Shown here piece by piece: positions 27,375 through 35,804 of a DNA stretch of 64,000 nucleotides. The DNA comes from Natrinema amylolyticum (GTDB lineage Archaea > Halobacteriota > Halobacteria > Halobacteriales > Natrialbaceae). The DNA lies in contig NZ_JAIWPJ010000001.1 in NCBI RefSeq assembly GCF_020515625.1, positions 1,612,001 through 1,676,000 on the forward strand. The letters are read 5' to 3'. The number at the start of each line of letters is the position of its first letter. The stretch's first letter is position 1. The notes under the pieces were generated by a model. That model was not told the origin of the DNA and ran no database searches. It worked only from the letters and a program-made list of their open reading frames with translations. A program made the position numbers and the translations under genes.

Positions 27375-28790
27375 TTACGTCCGGCGGCCGATCCGTTGTG
27401 CGACGAGGAAGAGCGCCATCACGGTCGCGACCGCAGTGAATCCGGGGATATCGTCCTCAGTCGGCGGTTCGTCGGCGGATTCGTCGTCGCTCGCGACCGT
27501 ATTCTCGGGTTCCGTCGATCCGTCGGTCGCGCTGGTTCCGGCCGCGGACTCGTTCTCGGTCTCCGACCCCGAGTCGACGATGTCCGTAGTCGGCGTCTCG
27601 AAATCGGCAGCGTACCGCGTCACCGATCCGTTTTCGTGGATGACTGCGGCCGGTGATCCGTTCGGATAGTGCGTCTCGAGCGCTGCTGGTTCGCGCTCGA
27701 GATGGATGTGAACCGATTCGTTCGCGGACGGGGAAACGTTATACAACGGGAGCAACGAAGTGCGTTTCTCACTCGGATCGACGTGTTCGACATCGAGGAC
27801 GGATCCACCGGTCGGATCCGTTACTCTGATTTCGCCACCGTGAGAGAGTTCGACCGCCACCCTGATCGCCTTCGAGACGTTTCGGCGAGATCCGTTCGCC
27901 GTCGCGTTGACGTCCTGTACCTCGAGTCTAGCGTGGGACTCCAGCACGGATCCCCTCATCGTCCGGAGGGACCGGCCGTCGCGACGCAGCTCGAGCGTGT
28001 ACGCCGTTCCGTGGTCGACGTCGCTGAGATCGAACGAGAAACGGCCTTTTTCGCGATCCCCGTCGACCGGTTCGACGGCCGCAGTCCGTGTCACGCCGTC
28101 CTCGAGTTCGAGACGCGCCTCGAGATCGTCGACTGTGCCGATGTTCGCCACAACGTCGTGCCGGATCCGTTCGGTCGGAAGTGGCTCACCGTCGGACAGA
28201 TACGACACCTCGATTTCGTTCTGGTAAAACCGAACGGCGGGTTCGTCCGAGTCGAGTGTCACCGCTTCAGTGTCCAACCGAAGGGAATAGGAATACAAGT
28301 CACCTCGGAAAACCCGTTTCCCTCGCTGATTGACGGAGCGGCTATCGACGAGTACGTAGGTCGCGTTTCCGCTCCGCCGAAGGGTCGTATTCTCTGGCCC
28401 GAGAGGGACATCAAACGTCGCCAGTCCCGGTGGCTTCGGCTTCGCCGAGAGAACAACGTCCCGGCCAGTGGTACCCGCCTCGCTCGAGTCGAAGAGGGCC
28501 TCCGTCGGAGAGCTGTTTTCCGCCTCGAGTTCGGCGGCTAATCGGTCGGACTCGATTTCGACCACCAGCGTTTCGTTTACCACGAGCCCCGAGGTGTTCT
28601 CGATCGTTCCGTTTTCGATCCCCGCTCGTATGTCGGATACGCTCTCGAGGTCGGCGCTGTCGTGTGCACGGTACATCGTCACGTTGCCGTCGGGGGTGTC
28701 AGCGGTGGCAGTCGCACTCGCGGGGGACACGGTGGCGACTCCACAGAGTAGCACGACGGCGAACAGGGTCCAGCGGAGGTGGCGGTGCAT
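27375..28790 (-). CDS. Secreted PGF-CTERM surface protein with many N-glycosylation sequons
   Basis: A 471-residue exported protein. It has a Sec signal peptide (RWTLFAVVLLCGVATVSPAS followed by ATA), a large extracellular region that looks beta-rich, and an Asp/Glu/Ser/Thr-rich stalk near 405-445. The C-terminal tripartite anchor is IPGFTAVATVMALFLVAQRI plus GRR. This is the PGF-CTERM signal processed by archaeosortase A, after which the protein is lipid-anchored (known of the family). I count about 15 N-x-S/T sequons, consistent with a heavily N-glycosylated cell-surface protein. Ligand or function unknown. A TATA-like TTCTAATCT lies about 27 bases upstream of the ATG. Confidence 0.85.
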   Translation of the reverse strand: MHRHLRWTLFAVVLLCGVATVSPASATATADTPDGNVTMYRAHDSADLESVSDIRAGIENGTIENTSGLVVNETLVVEIESDRLAAELEAENSSPTEALFDSSEAGTTGRDVVLSAKPKPPGLATFDVPLGPENTTLRRSGNATYVLVDSRSVNQRGKRVFRGDLYSYSLRLDTEAVTLDSDEPAVRFYQNEIEVSYLSDGEPLPTERIRHDVVANIGTVDDLEARLELEDGVTRTAAVEPVDGDREKGRFSFDLSDVDHGTAYTLELRRDGRSLRTMRGSVLESHARLEVQDVNATANGSRRNVSKAIRVAVELSHGGEIRVTDPTGGSVLDVEHVDPSEKRTSLLPLYNVSPSANESVHIHLEREPAALETHYPNGSPAAVIHENGSVTRYAADFETPTTDIVDSGSETENESAAGTSATDGSTEPENTVASDDESADEPPTEDDIPGFTAVATVMALFLVAQRIGRRT

Positions 28791-28842
28791 ATACCAGTCA
28801 CCGCACCTGACAGATTAGAATGCTGTGGTGTTCAGCCCGGAA

Positions 28843-29775
28843 TCAGTCGGCGGCTCGACCGTCCGAGTCGCTCGCCTCGAGCGTCTCCGTGTCGGGCCGT
28901 TCGCTCGACGGCAGCGAGTCGCGGAACCGATCGACGATCGAGCGGGCCTCGGCGAGTTCGGGTTCGCTGACGGCTCCGAGCAGTGCCAGTGCGCGGCGCG
29001 CGCGAGTCCGTCGCCAGGATTCCGCCCGGTGTTCGTACGTTCGAATCCCGCGCAGGAAGTCGGCCTTCGAGAACTCCGGCCAGTAGGGGGTACAGAAGAA
29101 GACCGCGGCCTCGTTGCCGTTCGCGTGCCAGGGCAGGAAGTTCGACGTGCGCTCTTCGCCGCCGGGCCGGATGATGAGGTCGACGTCTCGCACCGGCTGG
29201 TCGTACAGCCGACGCTCGATGTCCTCGACGCCGATCTCGTCGGGCTCGAGGTCGCCGGCCGCGACGCCCTCGGCGACGCCGCGGGTCGCGTTGAGCAGCC
29301 GCGAGCGGCCGCCGTACGCGAGCGCGATGTTGAGCACGAACCTGTCGTAGCCGCGCGTGCGCCGTTCGGCGTAGTCGACGGCGTCCCGGACCCGATCGGG
29401 GAGCATCTCGGTCTCGCCGATCGCGCGGATACAGACCTCGTTCTCGTGGACGCGGTCCGCCTCCGCGAACTCCCGGAGTTTCTCACAGAGGAGGTCGAAC
29501 AGCGCCTCGTTCTCTTCGGCCGGTCGCTCGAAGTTCTCCGTCGAGAACGTGTACAGCGTCAGTTCCTCGACGCCGATCTCCTGACACCACTCGAGAACGC
29601 GTTCGGTCGTTTCGGCACCCGCACGGTGGCCCTCGGGGGCGTCGTCGCCCTGACTGCGGGCGTACCGTCGGTTCCCGTCCTGAATCACCGCGACGTGGGT
29701 CGGCGCGCCGGAAACTTCGCTGGAGAGCAGCCGCTCGTATGCCGCGTCGACGCGCTGACGGAGCCACCGCTTCAT
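28843..29775 (-). CDS. uppS: cis-prenyltransferase (polyprenyl diphosphate synthase)
   Basis: A 310-residue enzyme that adds isopentenyl units in cis to an allylic diphosphate, making the polyprenol (dolichol-type) carrier used for protein glycosylation. The catalytic segment HVAVIQDGNRRYARSQG lies at residues 27-43, followed by LTLYTFSTENFERP. The C-terminal substrate site reads LIIRPGGEERTSNFLPW, then a family-typical variant HANGNEAAVFF with the metal-binding Glu kept. The last 50 residues are an acidic tail. It lies just upstream of the surface-protein gene on the same strand. The name and class are secure; chain length of the product is unknown. Confidence 0.93.
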   Translation of the reverse strand: MKRWLRQRVDAAYERLLSSEVSGAPTHVAVIQDGNRRYARSQGDDAPEGHRAGAETTERVLEWCQEIGVEELTLYTFSTENFERPAEENEALFDLLCEKLREFAEADRVHENEVCIRAIGETEMLPDRVRDAVDYAERRTRGYDRFVLNIALAYGGRSRLLNATRGVAEGVAAGDLEPDEIGVEDIERRLYDQPVRDVDLIIRPGGEERTSNFLPWHANGNEAAVFFCTPYWPEFSKADFLRGIRTYEHRAESWRRTRARRALALLGAVSEPELAEARSIVDRFRDSLPSSERPDTETLEASDSDGRAAD

Positions 29776-29952
29776 TACTCGAATAAAAGTCAGCGACGAC
29801 TATGTGTCTTGTGTGTGAAGTCCTGCCATCGAGAGAAAGCGATACACTCACGGTCCGCGGCACCGATACCGTATAAATTCCCGTCGAACGACGGGTCGTT
29901 CGCGCCATCGGAATCGTGACGGCTATCAGTCCGGCCCCGCTCGAACCTGACA

Positions 29953-30369
29953 ATGGCAAACACGAACTCCGACGCGCTCGACGAGGACCTCTACCAGCGG
30001 ACCAAGGCGCTGCTCGAGCCCGGCGAGGTCGAACTCAACGGAGCGATCGTCCACACCGATTACGACGGACAAGAGGACGTCAAGATGATGCAGGCGACAA
30101 TCGACGTCGGCGACATCATCGCCGAACACTCGGGGTACGACCCGCAGGACTGTTTCGTCCACTCGGGCAACGACGACCCCGACTTCTCTTCGAACCAGCA
30201 TCAGGGACTGACCTTAGAGGACGAGGCGTTCGTCTGGGAGTGCCAGCAACTGCTGCGCGAGGGCAGCTTCGATATCGTCATCTACTACGAGGCGAGCGCG
30301 GACCACGAGGCGATCCTCGAGGACATCGAGGGCCTCGGCTTCGACGTAACGGGCGTCGAAGGGGAGTGA
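29953..30369 (+). CDS. DUF5778 family haloarchaeal protein
   Basis: A 138-residue acidic soluble protein that I recognise as DUF5778. It looks like an alternating alpha/beta fold (EVELNGAIVHTDYDGQEDVK, KMMQATIDVGDIIAEHSG, FDIVIYYEASADHEAIL, ending IEGLGFDVTGVEGE). It has conserved Cys residues in DPQDCFVHSG and FVWECQQLL, spaced about 34 residues apart. Function unknown. It precedes the heme operon by about 200 bases on the same strand but has a separate downstream promoter between them. Confidence 0.8.
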   Translation: MANTNSDALDEDLYQRTKALLEPGEVELNGAIVHTDYDGQEDVKMMQATIDVGDIIAEHSGYDPQDCFVHSGNDDPDFSSNQHQGLTLEDEAFVWECQQLLREGSFDIVIYYEASADHEAILEDIEGLGFDVTGVEGE

Positions 30370-30536
30370 CTGCAGCGGATCCCCGATTCCGGGGTCTCCG
30401 ACGGACACGCTTCTCGAGGGTGCTATCGAAGTCCGCGTCGTTCGCCGCGCCACGGCACGCGTCGCCGCGCGGAGACGCGTCGATCTGACGGTTCGGAAAG
30501 TACACTCCTTCTGACCTCGAGTCGCCGTTCCAATCC

Positions 30537-30546
30537 GCTTATACAC
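30537..30546 (+). promoter_or_regulatory. TATA box of the heme operon
   Basis: GCTTATACAC is centred about 27 bases before the ATG at 30568 and is the likely core promoter for the three-gene heme operon, giving a leaderless transcript. Confidence 0.65.
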
Positions 30547-30567
30547 CGTCAGCCGTGAGTAACGCGT

Positions 30568-31650
30568 ATGACAACGGACGTCGACCTCACGGATGGCGAG
30601 CGGGCGGTCGTCAACGCCTTTCAGGGCGGGTTCCCCGTCGTGGAACGGCCGTTCGAGGACGCCGCGGCCGCCATGCGCGACCACGGGGTCGACATCGATG
30701 CGGCGGGACTGCTCGCGACGATTCGCGACCTCGATGAGCGGGGCGTCCTCTCGCGGTTCGGGGCCCTCGTCAACGCCCAGGAGATCGGCGGCGCGGCGAC
30801 GCTGGTGGCCATGCACGCCCCCGAAGACCGGTTCGACGAGATCGTCGAGGCGGTCAACGACCACCGCGAGGTGGCCCACAACTACGAGCGCGAGCACCCC
30901 CACCTGAACGTCTGGTTCGTCGTGAGCGTCGCCGACGAGGACCGCGTCGAGGAGGTGCTCGCCGAGATCGAGGACGAAACCGGCCAAGAGACGTACAATC
31001 TGCCGAAGCGAGAGGAGTTCCGCGTCGAAGCCAAGTTCTACGTCGACGGTCCGCTCGACGGCGACGGGGACGTCGCGGCCGCCGGGATCGACTGCTCGGC
31101 TCTCGGTCCCGACATCGCACCCACCGACGAATCCGTGCTCTCGCCGGCCGAACGGGACCTCGTCCTCGAGATTCAGGACGGGTTCCCGCTGACCGAGACG
31201 CCGTACGGGGACATCGCCGACGCGATCGGGCAGGAAACGGAATGGGTGCTCGAGACAGTCAAACGGTTCGAACGGGAGAGAAAGATTCGGCGGATCGGCG
31301 TCGTGCCGAACCACTACGCGCTGGGCTACACGGAAAACGGGATGACGGTCTGGAACGTGCCGGACGAGGTCGTCTCCGAGGTCGGCCCCGAAGTCGCCTC
31401 GCTGCCGTTCGTCACCCACTGTTACCGACGCCCGCGCCACGAGGGCGTCTGGCCGTACAACTTCTTCGCGATGACGCACGGCCGCAGCGAGGCCGAGAGT
31501 CAGCAGCGCATCGAACGGGTGCGCGAGGTCATGAGCGAGCGCTGGGACGTGTCTGACGAGGACTGGGACTCCCTGTTTTCGACGCAAATATTGAAGAAGA
31601 CCGGTATACGGATGGCAGAGCGCGCCGATGCAAACACCAGAGAGCAGTAA
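30568..31650 (+). CDS. ahbAB: Siroheme decarboxylase, fused AhbA-AhbB
   Basis: A 360-residue protein made of two homologous Lrp/AsnC-like halves. The first (about residues 1-165) carries VAHNYEREHPHLNVWFVVSV, typical of AhbA. The second (about 190-345) carries FVTHCYRRPRHEGVWPYNFF then AMTHG, typical of AhbB. In other prokaryotes these are separate subunits that remove two carboxyls from siroheme to give 12,18-didecarboxysiroheme, an intermediate of the alternative heme pathway (known). Both halves begin with a winged-helix-like region that does not act as a regulator in this family. It is the first gene of an operon with the precorrin-2 dehydrogenase and HemA. Confidence 0.9.
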   Translation: MTTDVDLTDGERAVVNAFQGGFPVVERPFEDAAAAMRDHGVDIDAAGLLATIRDLDERGVLSRFGALVNAQEIGGAATLVAMHAPEDRFDEIVEAVNDHREVAHNYEREHPHLNVWFVVSVADEDRVEEVLAEIEDETGQETYNLPKREEFRVEAKFYVDGPLDGDGDVAAAGIDCSALGPDIAPTDESVLSPAERDLVLEIQDGFPLTETPYGDIADAIGQETEWVLETVKRFERERKIRRIGVVPNHYALGYTENGMTVWNVPDEVVSEVGPEVASLPFVTHCYRRPRHEGVWPYNFFAMTHGRSEAESQQRIERVREVMSERWDVSDEDWDSLFSTQILKKTGIRMAERADANTREQ

Positions 31651-31679
31651 TACCCCACGTCTGATCCATCTCACCTTCA

Positions 31680-32336
31680 ATGATTCCGCTTTTGCACGAT
31701 TTCACGAACGAGACGGTGCTCGTCGTCGGCGGCGGTCCAGTCGGTGCCCGAAAGGCCCGGCGGTTCGCCCGCGAGGCGCGGGTCCTCGTCGTCAGCCCGG
31801 CCTTCGCCGATCGGGACTTCGGCGACGCCGAACTGATCCGGGCCGCGCCCGCTCCCGACGAGATTCCGGACTGGCTCGAGCGATCCGCGCCCGCGCTGGT
31901 CGTCGCGGCGACGGACGACGAGGCGATCAACGAGGCCGTCGCCGACGCGGCCCGCGAGCGAGGGATCCTCGTCAATCGGGCCGACCGATCGGGAGAGCGC
32001 GAGGCCGGCAGCGTCGTCGTTCCCGCGACCGTGCGCGAGGAGCCGGTGTCAGTCGCAGTCGCGACCGGCGGGACCGCGCCCGCGCTGAGCAAGTACCTCC
32101 GAGGGGAACTCGAGGAGACGCTCGACGGGGCCGGTGAGATGGCGCGGGTCTGTGCGGGGTTGCGCGAGGAGCTCAAGACGCGCGACGTGTCACCGGACCG
32201 ACGTCGTGAGATCGTCACGGACGTCGTCAATTCTCCGGACCTTTGGACAGCTTTACGTACGGGTACTTCCAACTGTCGGCAAGTGATCGAGGACGTGCTC
32301 GGCGAGGAACTGTCAACTGGGGGTGAACGGCCGTGA
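31680..32336 (+). CDS. Precorrin-2 dehydrogenase / sirohydrochlorin ferrochelatase family
   Basis: A 218-residue Met8p/CysG-N-type protein that oxidises precorrin-2 to sirohydrochlorin with NAD (and in many members inserts iron), feeding siroheme and then heme. The dinucleotide-binding loop is VLVVGGGPVGARKARRFARE at residues 13-32, followed by ALVVAATDDEAINEAVADAA and the conserved GILVNRADRSGEREAGSVVV. The middle motif VAVATGGTAPALSKYLRGEL is also typical. It starts 29 bases after the decarboxylase gene, and its TGA stop overlaps the hemA start, so the operon is tightly coupled. Whether it also has chelatase activity cannot be told from sequence. Confidence 0.9.
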   Translation: MIPLLHDFTNETVLVVGGGPVGARKARRFAREARVLVVSPAFADRDFGDAELIRAAPAPDEIPDWLERSAPALVVAATDDEAINEAVADAARERGILVNRADRSGEREAGSVVVPATVREEPVSVAVATGGTAPALSKYLRGELEETLDGAGEMARVCAGLREELKTRDVSPDRRREIVTDVVNSPDLWTALRTGTSNCRQVIEDVLGEELSTGGERP

Positions 32337-33688
32337 TGTCGACCGGCGTCGTGACCGCCGCGCGGGTGACCCACGAGAGCGGAAGCGTCGACCAGCTGGC
32401 CGCTGCCAGCCCCGAGAGCCAAGAGAGCGCCGTAGCGGAGCTCTTGACCGTTCCCGGTATTGAGGAAGCGTACGTCCTCTCGACGTGTAATCGGGTCGAA
32501 GCCTACGTCGTCGGCACCGACCACGCCGTCGGCCGGGCCGCGCTCGAGGAGTTCTTCGCCGGGATCGACGACGAGGCCGTCGTCACGACCGACCACGATG
32601 AGAGTCTGCGACACCTGCTACGGGTCGCCGCCGGCCTCGAGTCAGTCATTCTCGGCGAGGATCAGATCATCGGACAGGTCCGGACCGCATACGAGGACGC
32701 TCGCGACGCCGGCGGGATCGACTCGATGCTCGAGGCCGCCGTCACGAAGGCCATCCACGTCGGCGAGCGTGCACGCACCGAGACGGCGATCAACGAGGGG
32801 GTCGTCTCGCTCGGGTCGGCCGCGACGCGGCGGGCCGCCGACGAACTCCCGCTCGAGGGCGCGACCGCGCTGGTTGTCGGGGCCGGCGAGATGGGACGAC
32901 TCGCCGCTCGCAGCCTCGCAGACAGCGGCGTCGACGAACTCGTCGTCGTCAACCGGACCGTCGCCCACGCCGACCACCTCGTCGCCGATCTGGAAGCCGA
33001 GACCGACGCGAGGGCCGCGCCACTGGAAGCGCTCGATACCGTCGCGGCCCGTGCCGACGTCGTGGTCACGGCGACCGGCAGCGAGGAACCGGTGCTCGGC
33101 CCGCGCCAGCTCGAGACCGACACCGACGGCGACGCGGCCGAGACCGAAACCGGGACCGAGCAGGTGATCGTCGATCTCGGTCAGCCACGGGACGTCGCCC
33201 CGGCGGCCGACGGACTGCCGACAGTGCAGGTGTTCGATCTGGACGACCTTGAGTCGGTCACCGAGGAGACCCGCGAGCAGCGGGCCGACGCGGCTCGGGA
33301 AGTCGAGGCGATGATCGACCGCGAGTACGACCTGCTCACGGAGCAGTACAAGCGGGCCCGCGCCGACGAGGCGATCGCGGCGATGTACGAGTCCGCCGAG
33401 CGGATCAAGGACCGAGAGGTCGAGACCGCGCTCTCACACCTCGAGGGCGAGGTCACCGAAGGACAACGCGAGGTCGTCGAGGCGATGGCCGACTCGCTGG
33501 TCAACCAGTTGCTCGCGCCGCCGACCAAGAGCCTCCGCGAGGCGGCAGCAGAAGACGACTGGAGCACGATCCATACCGCACTGCAGCTGTTCAATCCGGA
33601 GTTCGATGCGGACGACGGACCGCTCGCACCGCCGTCAGTCGCCACCGCGAACGCCGATTCGGGAATCGGCGCGACGGACGACGACTGA
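32336..33688 (+). CDS. hemA: Glutamyl-tRNA reductase
   Basis: A 450-residue enzyme that reduces glutamyl-tRNA to glutamate 1-semialdehyde, the first committed step of tetrapyrrole synthesis (EC 1.2.1.70). The catalytic Cys is in AYVLSTCNRVEAYVVG near residue 51. The NADPH domain has ALVVGAGEMGRLAARSLADS, and the C-terminal dimerisation helix region follows (EAMIDREYDLLTEQYKR, then EGQREVVEAMADSLVNQLLA). Either a GTG at 32333 or the ATG at 32336 could start it; both overlap the previous stop. Length normal. A T-rich stretch at about 33709-33723 may serve as terminator. Confidence 0.96.
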   Translation: MSTGVVTAARVTHESGSVDQLAAASPESQESAVAELLTVPGIEEAYVLSTCNRVEAYVVGTDHAVGRAALEEFFAGIDDEAVVTTDHDESLRHLLRVAAGLESVILGEDQIIGQVRTAYEDARDAGGIDSMLEAAVTKAIHVGERARTETAINEGVVSLGSAATRRAADELPLEGATALVVGAGEMGRLAARSLADSGVDELVVVNRTVAHADHLVADLEAETDARAAPLEALDTVAARADVVVTATGSEEPVLGPRQLETDTDGDAAETETGTEQVIVDLGQPRDVAPAADGLPTVQVFDLDDLESVTEETREQRADAAREVEAMIDREYDLLTEQYKRARADEAIAAMYESAERIKDREVETALSHLEGEVTEGQREVVEAMADSLVNQLLAPPTKSLREAAAEDDWSTIHTALQLFNPEFDADDGPLAPPSVATANADSGIGATDDD

Positions 33689-33837
33689 GCGAGTGCCAGG
33701 CGAATTCGATTTTCGTTTCGGTTCGGACCCACTCGAGCGCCGACGGCTCAGTACCGAGCACTGGCGGTTTATTACGTCACAGAATTGCTCCGATAGCACC
33801 CGAAACCCCCATCCCACTCACCTCACTCGGTACCGCG

Positions 33838-34170
33838 TTACCGGTTCGGCGCGCCGTACTCCACGTGGACCGTCGGGACGCTCGGAGAGTCGGGCGCTTC
33901 GTCGCCGTTCCAGTCGACGAGACGGACGTTCGCCATCTGCCCCGAGAACCGGAACCGCTGGACGCCGACGTCGATCGCGCCCTCGGCGACGCCGCCCGCG
34001 ACGACCGTTCCCTCGGCGACCGGATCGTCCGCGAGCATCTCGAGGTCGCCGTCGACGGCGATCTCGTAGTTCGACGGGACGCCGCGCCCGACGATCGTGA
34101 CGAGGTTCGGGAGTTGACTGGCGTTCGCGGCCGCATCGGTTCGATTTCGTGCTGACTTATCGCGTGTCAT
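33838..34170 (-). CDS. Small haloarchaeal protein of unknown function
   Basis: A 110-residue protein, probably all-beta (PNLVTIVGRGVPSNYEIAVD, VAEGTVVAGGVAEGAIDVGV, QRFRFSGQMANVRLVDWNGD). The composition and the regular Val/Gly pattern suggest a small beta-sandwich or barrel. No signal peptide or membrane segment. Not recognised. The ATG at 34170 was chosen because the longer reading upstream contains Cys and Trp residues uncharacteristic of the protein and lies over the promoter. Orientation is convergent with hemA and divergent from the glutaredoxin-like gene. Confidence 0.65.
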   Translation of the reverse strand: MTRDKSARNRTDAAANASQLPNLVTIVGRGVPSNYEIAVDGDLEMLADDPVAEGTVVAGGVAEGAIDVGVQRFRFSGQMANVRLVDWNGDEAPDSPSVPTVHVEYGAPNR

Positions 34171-34299
34171 GCTTCGATAAGCCCAGCATCCCGGCATAAG
34201 CTTTCTTGTCGAAAAAATGGTAAGATGAGATGAATACGGCGGGCTGACAGTCTCTCGACGCAACCAGTGGGCGTCTGGCTAACGTTTACGTCGTGCGGG

Positions 34300-34578
34300 A
34301 TGGTCGACAATTATGTGCTCGAACTCTATCAGGCGGAGGGCTGTCCGCACAGCACGGCGGTTCGCGAGAAACTGACGGAACTCGGCGTCTCGTACGTGAT
34401 TCACAATCCGCGGCGGCCGGGTCACGAGGGCGGCGACGTGCTCAACGAGTGGGCCCAGCGGGCGATGACGGATCTCGGTGGCGAGGATTCGATTCCGTTT
34501 CTCGTCGACACTGACCGACGAGAACAGCAATACGAGAGCGACGACATCGTCGACTACCTCGAGGAACACTACGGATAG
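34300..34578 (+). CDS. Glutaredoxin/GST N-domain-like protein
   Basis: A 92-residue thioredoxin-fold protein. The redox motif is CPHS (ELYQAEGCPHSTAVREKL, residues 6-23), a single-Cys version of CPxC; SIPFLVDTD supplies the cis-Pro near residue 68, and DIVDYLEEHYG ends the domain. These features match glutathione S-transferase N-terminal domains and monothiol glutaredoxins. Haloarchaea use gamma-glutamylcysteine in place of glutathione (known), so it may act with that thiol (inference). The ATG at 34300 is favoured over one 11 codons upstream because the fold starts directly with strand YVLELYQ. Confidence 0.85.
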   Translation: MVDNYVLELYQAEGCPHSTAVREKLTELGVSYVIHNPRRPGHEGGDVLNEWAQRAMTDLGGEDSIPFLVDTDRREQQYESDDIVDYLEEHYG

Positions 34579-34630
34579 CGAGGGCCGCTTCCGCGAGTCG
34601 GTGGCGACCGAGTGAAGCCGCCGCGGCCGC

Positions 34631-34828
34631 TCACTCGTTCGAGGGAACCAGATCGCGAACGAGAACCGTCCCGGAGACGTCGGGGACGGTCGGTCGGACG
34701 ATCGATTCGCTCGAGTCGATCGTGTGTCCCGTTTCGACGTGGTGTTCGATCGCCGCCCGCGAGCGGCTCCGTTGGGACGGTTCATCGGCGGCGGTTTCGC
34801 TCCAGTCGCAGTCGAGACAGTACTTCAT
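34631..34828 (-). CDS. Small Cys-containing haloarchaeal protein (zinc-ribbon-like start)
   Basis: A 65-residue protein that begins KYCLDCDWSETAADEPSQRS and continues with AIEHHVETGHTI, a Cys2-His-His-like arrangement (CxxC, then HH and H) that resembles a small zinc finger. The C-terminal half is strand-like (SIVRPTVPDVSGTVLVRDL). Its ATG overlaps the stop of the upstream HalOD1 gene by four bases, so the two are translationally coupled. Such tiny zinc-finger proteins are common in haloarchaea and often regulatory (inference). Confidence 0.72.
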   Translation of the reverse strand: MKYCLDCDWSETAADEPSQRSRSRAAIEHHVETGHTIDSSESIVRPTVPDVSGTVLVRDLVPSNE

Positions 34829-35139
34829 CGTGACTTCGTCTCCTGCTGTGATCCTGAATCCTTTTCGGTCTCGGGATCGCCCTCGAGCGCGACTCGGCCG
34901 TCGCTCTCGACGCGGATCTCGTGTCCGCGATACGTGAACGAGACGGTACCGTTCGGTCGCTGACTGGCTCCCGTCGGTTCGAAGAGGTCGTCCAGTGCGG
35001 TCGGATCGAGGACGTCGTGGAGCGGCGGCGACACCTCGAGCGGATCGATTCCCTCTCGTGCTGCGACCGCTTCGATGACACGGATCGAAACCGGAGCCTG
35101 GGCATCGGGGGAGGGTCGGTTCGATGACTGGGTATCCAT
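34825..35139 (-). CDS. HalOD1 output domain protein
   Basis: A 104-residue protein matching the HalOD1 domain, a small haloarchaeal output module found alone or attached to response regulators. Recognised from VSIRVIEAVAAREGIDPLEV, PPLHDVLDPTALDDLFEP, and the strand pair GTVSFTYRGHEIRVESDGRV. A Gln/Glu/Ser-rich tail follows. Its function is unknown, though it is associated with signalling. It is the first gene of a two-gene unit with the small zinc-finger-like protein. Confidence 0.85.
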   Translation of the reverse strand: MDTQSSNRPSPDAQAPVSIRVIEAVAAREGIDPLEVSPPLHDVLDPTALDDLFEPTGASQRPNGTVSFTYRGHEIRVESDGRVALEGDPETEKDSGSQQETKSR

Positions 35140-35282
35140 TATCCGAGTAAGGCCGTCGCGATGTATAAGTATCGTGGTAAGTATCGTTGTGCACTGCCAG
35201 CAGCAAATATTCGTTCTGTCCGCTATCCACGAAACAAAGCTGCAATCCGTTGCAAGCGATGAATAAAAGATAGAGGGAGATC

Positions 35283-35765
35283 TCACTCCGATCCGGAGTC
35301 GTCCACGACTTCGGAGCCGAAGTGATCGAACGGGCGGCTGTACTCCGTGCGAAGCATCTCGGAGTGTTCGATCTCGAGGCCGAGGGCGTCGAGTTCTTCG
35401 GCGACGGTCTCGATGTCCTGGGATTCCATCCCGACGACCTCGACGTGCAGGTTCCGGGCCCCCGTCAGCAGTTCGCGAGTGCGGACCACGTTCGAGACCT
35501 CGACGACCTGCTCACAGAGGGACTTGCGGTCGGCGATCGGCGCCGTACAGATGAACAGGATGTGGTGTGGCGCGCCCGCCGCTTCGTAGTCGATCACCGG
35601 ATCGAACTTCTCGAGGATTCCCTCCTCTTCCAGTCGTTGAATGCGGTTACTGACTGTGCTCGAGGAAACGTCGAGTCGCTCGGCGATCTCGTCGTGGGTG
35701 AACCCCGCCTGGGTCTCCGCCTGCAGGAGATACAAAATCGCGTGATCCGTGCTGTCAATGTCCAT
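35283..35765 (-). CDS. Lrp/AsnC family transcription regulator
   Basis: A 160-residue regulator with an N-terminal helix-turn-helix (FTHDEIAERLDVSSSTVSNR, residues 22-41) followed by IQRLEEEGILEKFDPVIDYE and an AsnC-type ligand-binding domain (about 65-145, with HHILFICTAPIADRKSLCEQ). The C-terminus ends in an acidic tail. A 15-bp inverted repeat (AAGGGA-GCT-TCCCTT, 35790-35804) covers the expected TATA position of its own promoter, so autorepression is likely (inference). It lies 60 bases after a HAD hydrolase gene on the same strand; ligand unknown. Confidence 0.88.
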   Translation of the reverse strand: MDIDSTDHAILYLLQAETQAGFTHDEIAERLDVSSSTVSNRIQRLEEEGILEKFDPVIDYEAAGAPHHILFICTAPIADRKSLCEQVVEVSNVVRTRELLTGARNLHVEVVGMESQDIETVAEELDALGLEIEHSEMLRTEYSRPFDHFGSEVVDDSGSE

Positions 35766-35789
35766 ACTGTCCCTTTTCCCTCCATCAGA

Positions 35790-35804
35790 AAGGGAGCTTC
35801 CCTT
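35790..35804 (-). promoter_or_regulatory. Inverted repeat over the lrp promoter
   Basis: AAGGGA and TCCCTT are exact inverted copies separated by GCT, centred about 32 bases before the regulator's ATG, where the TATA box and upstream BRE would lie. Further TCCCTT-like copies occur nearer the gene (about 35769-35780). The layout fits an Lrp-type autoregulatory operator. Confidence 0.5.
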
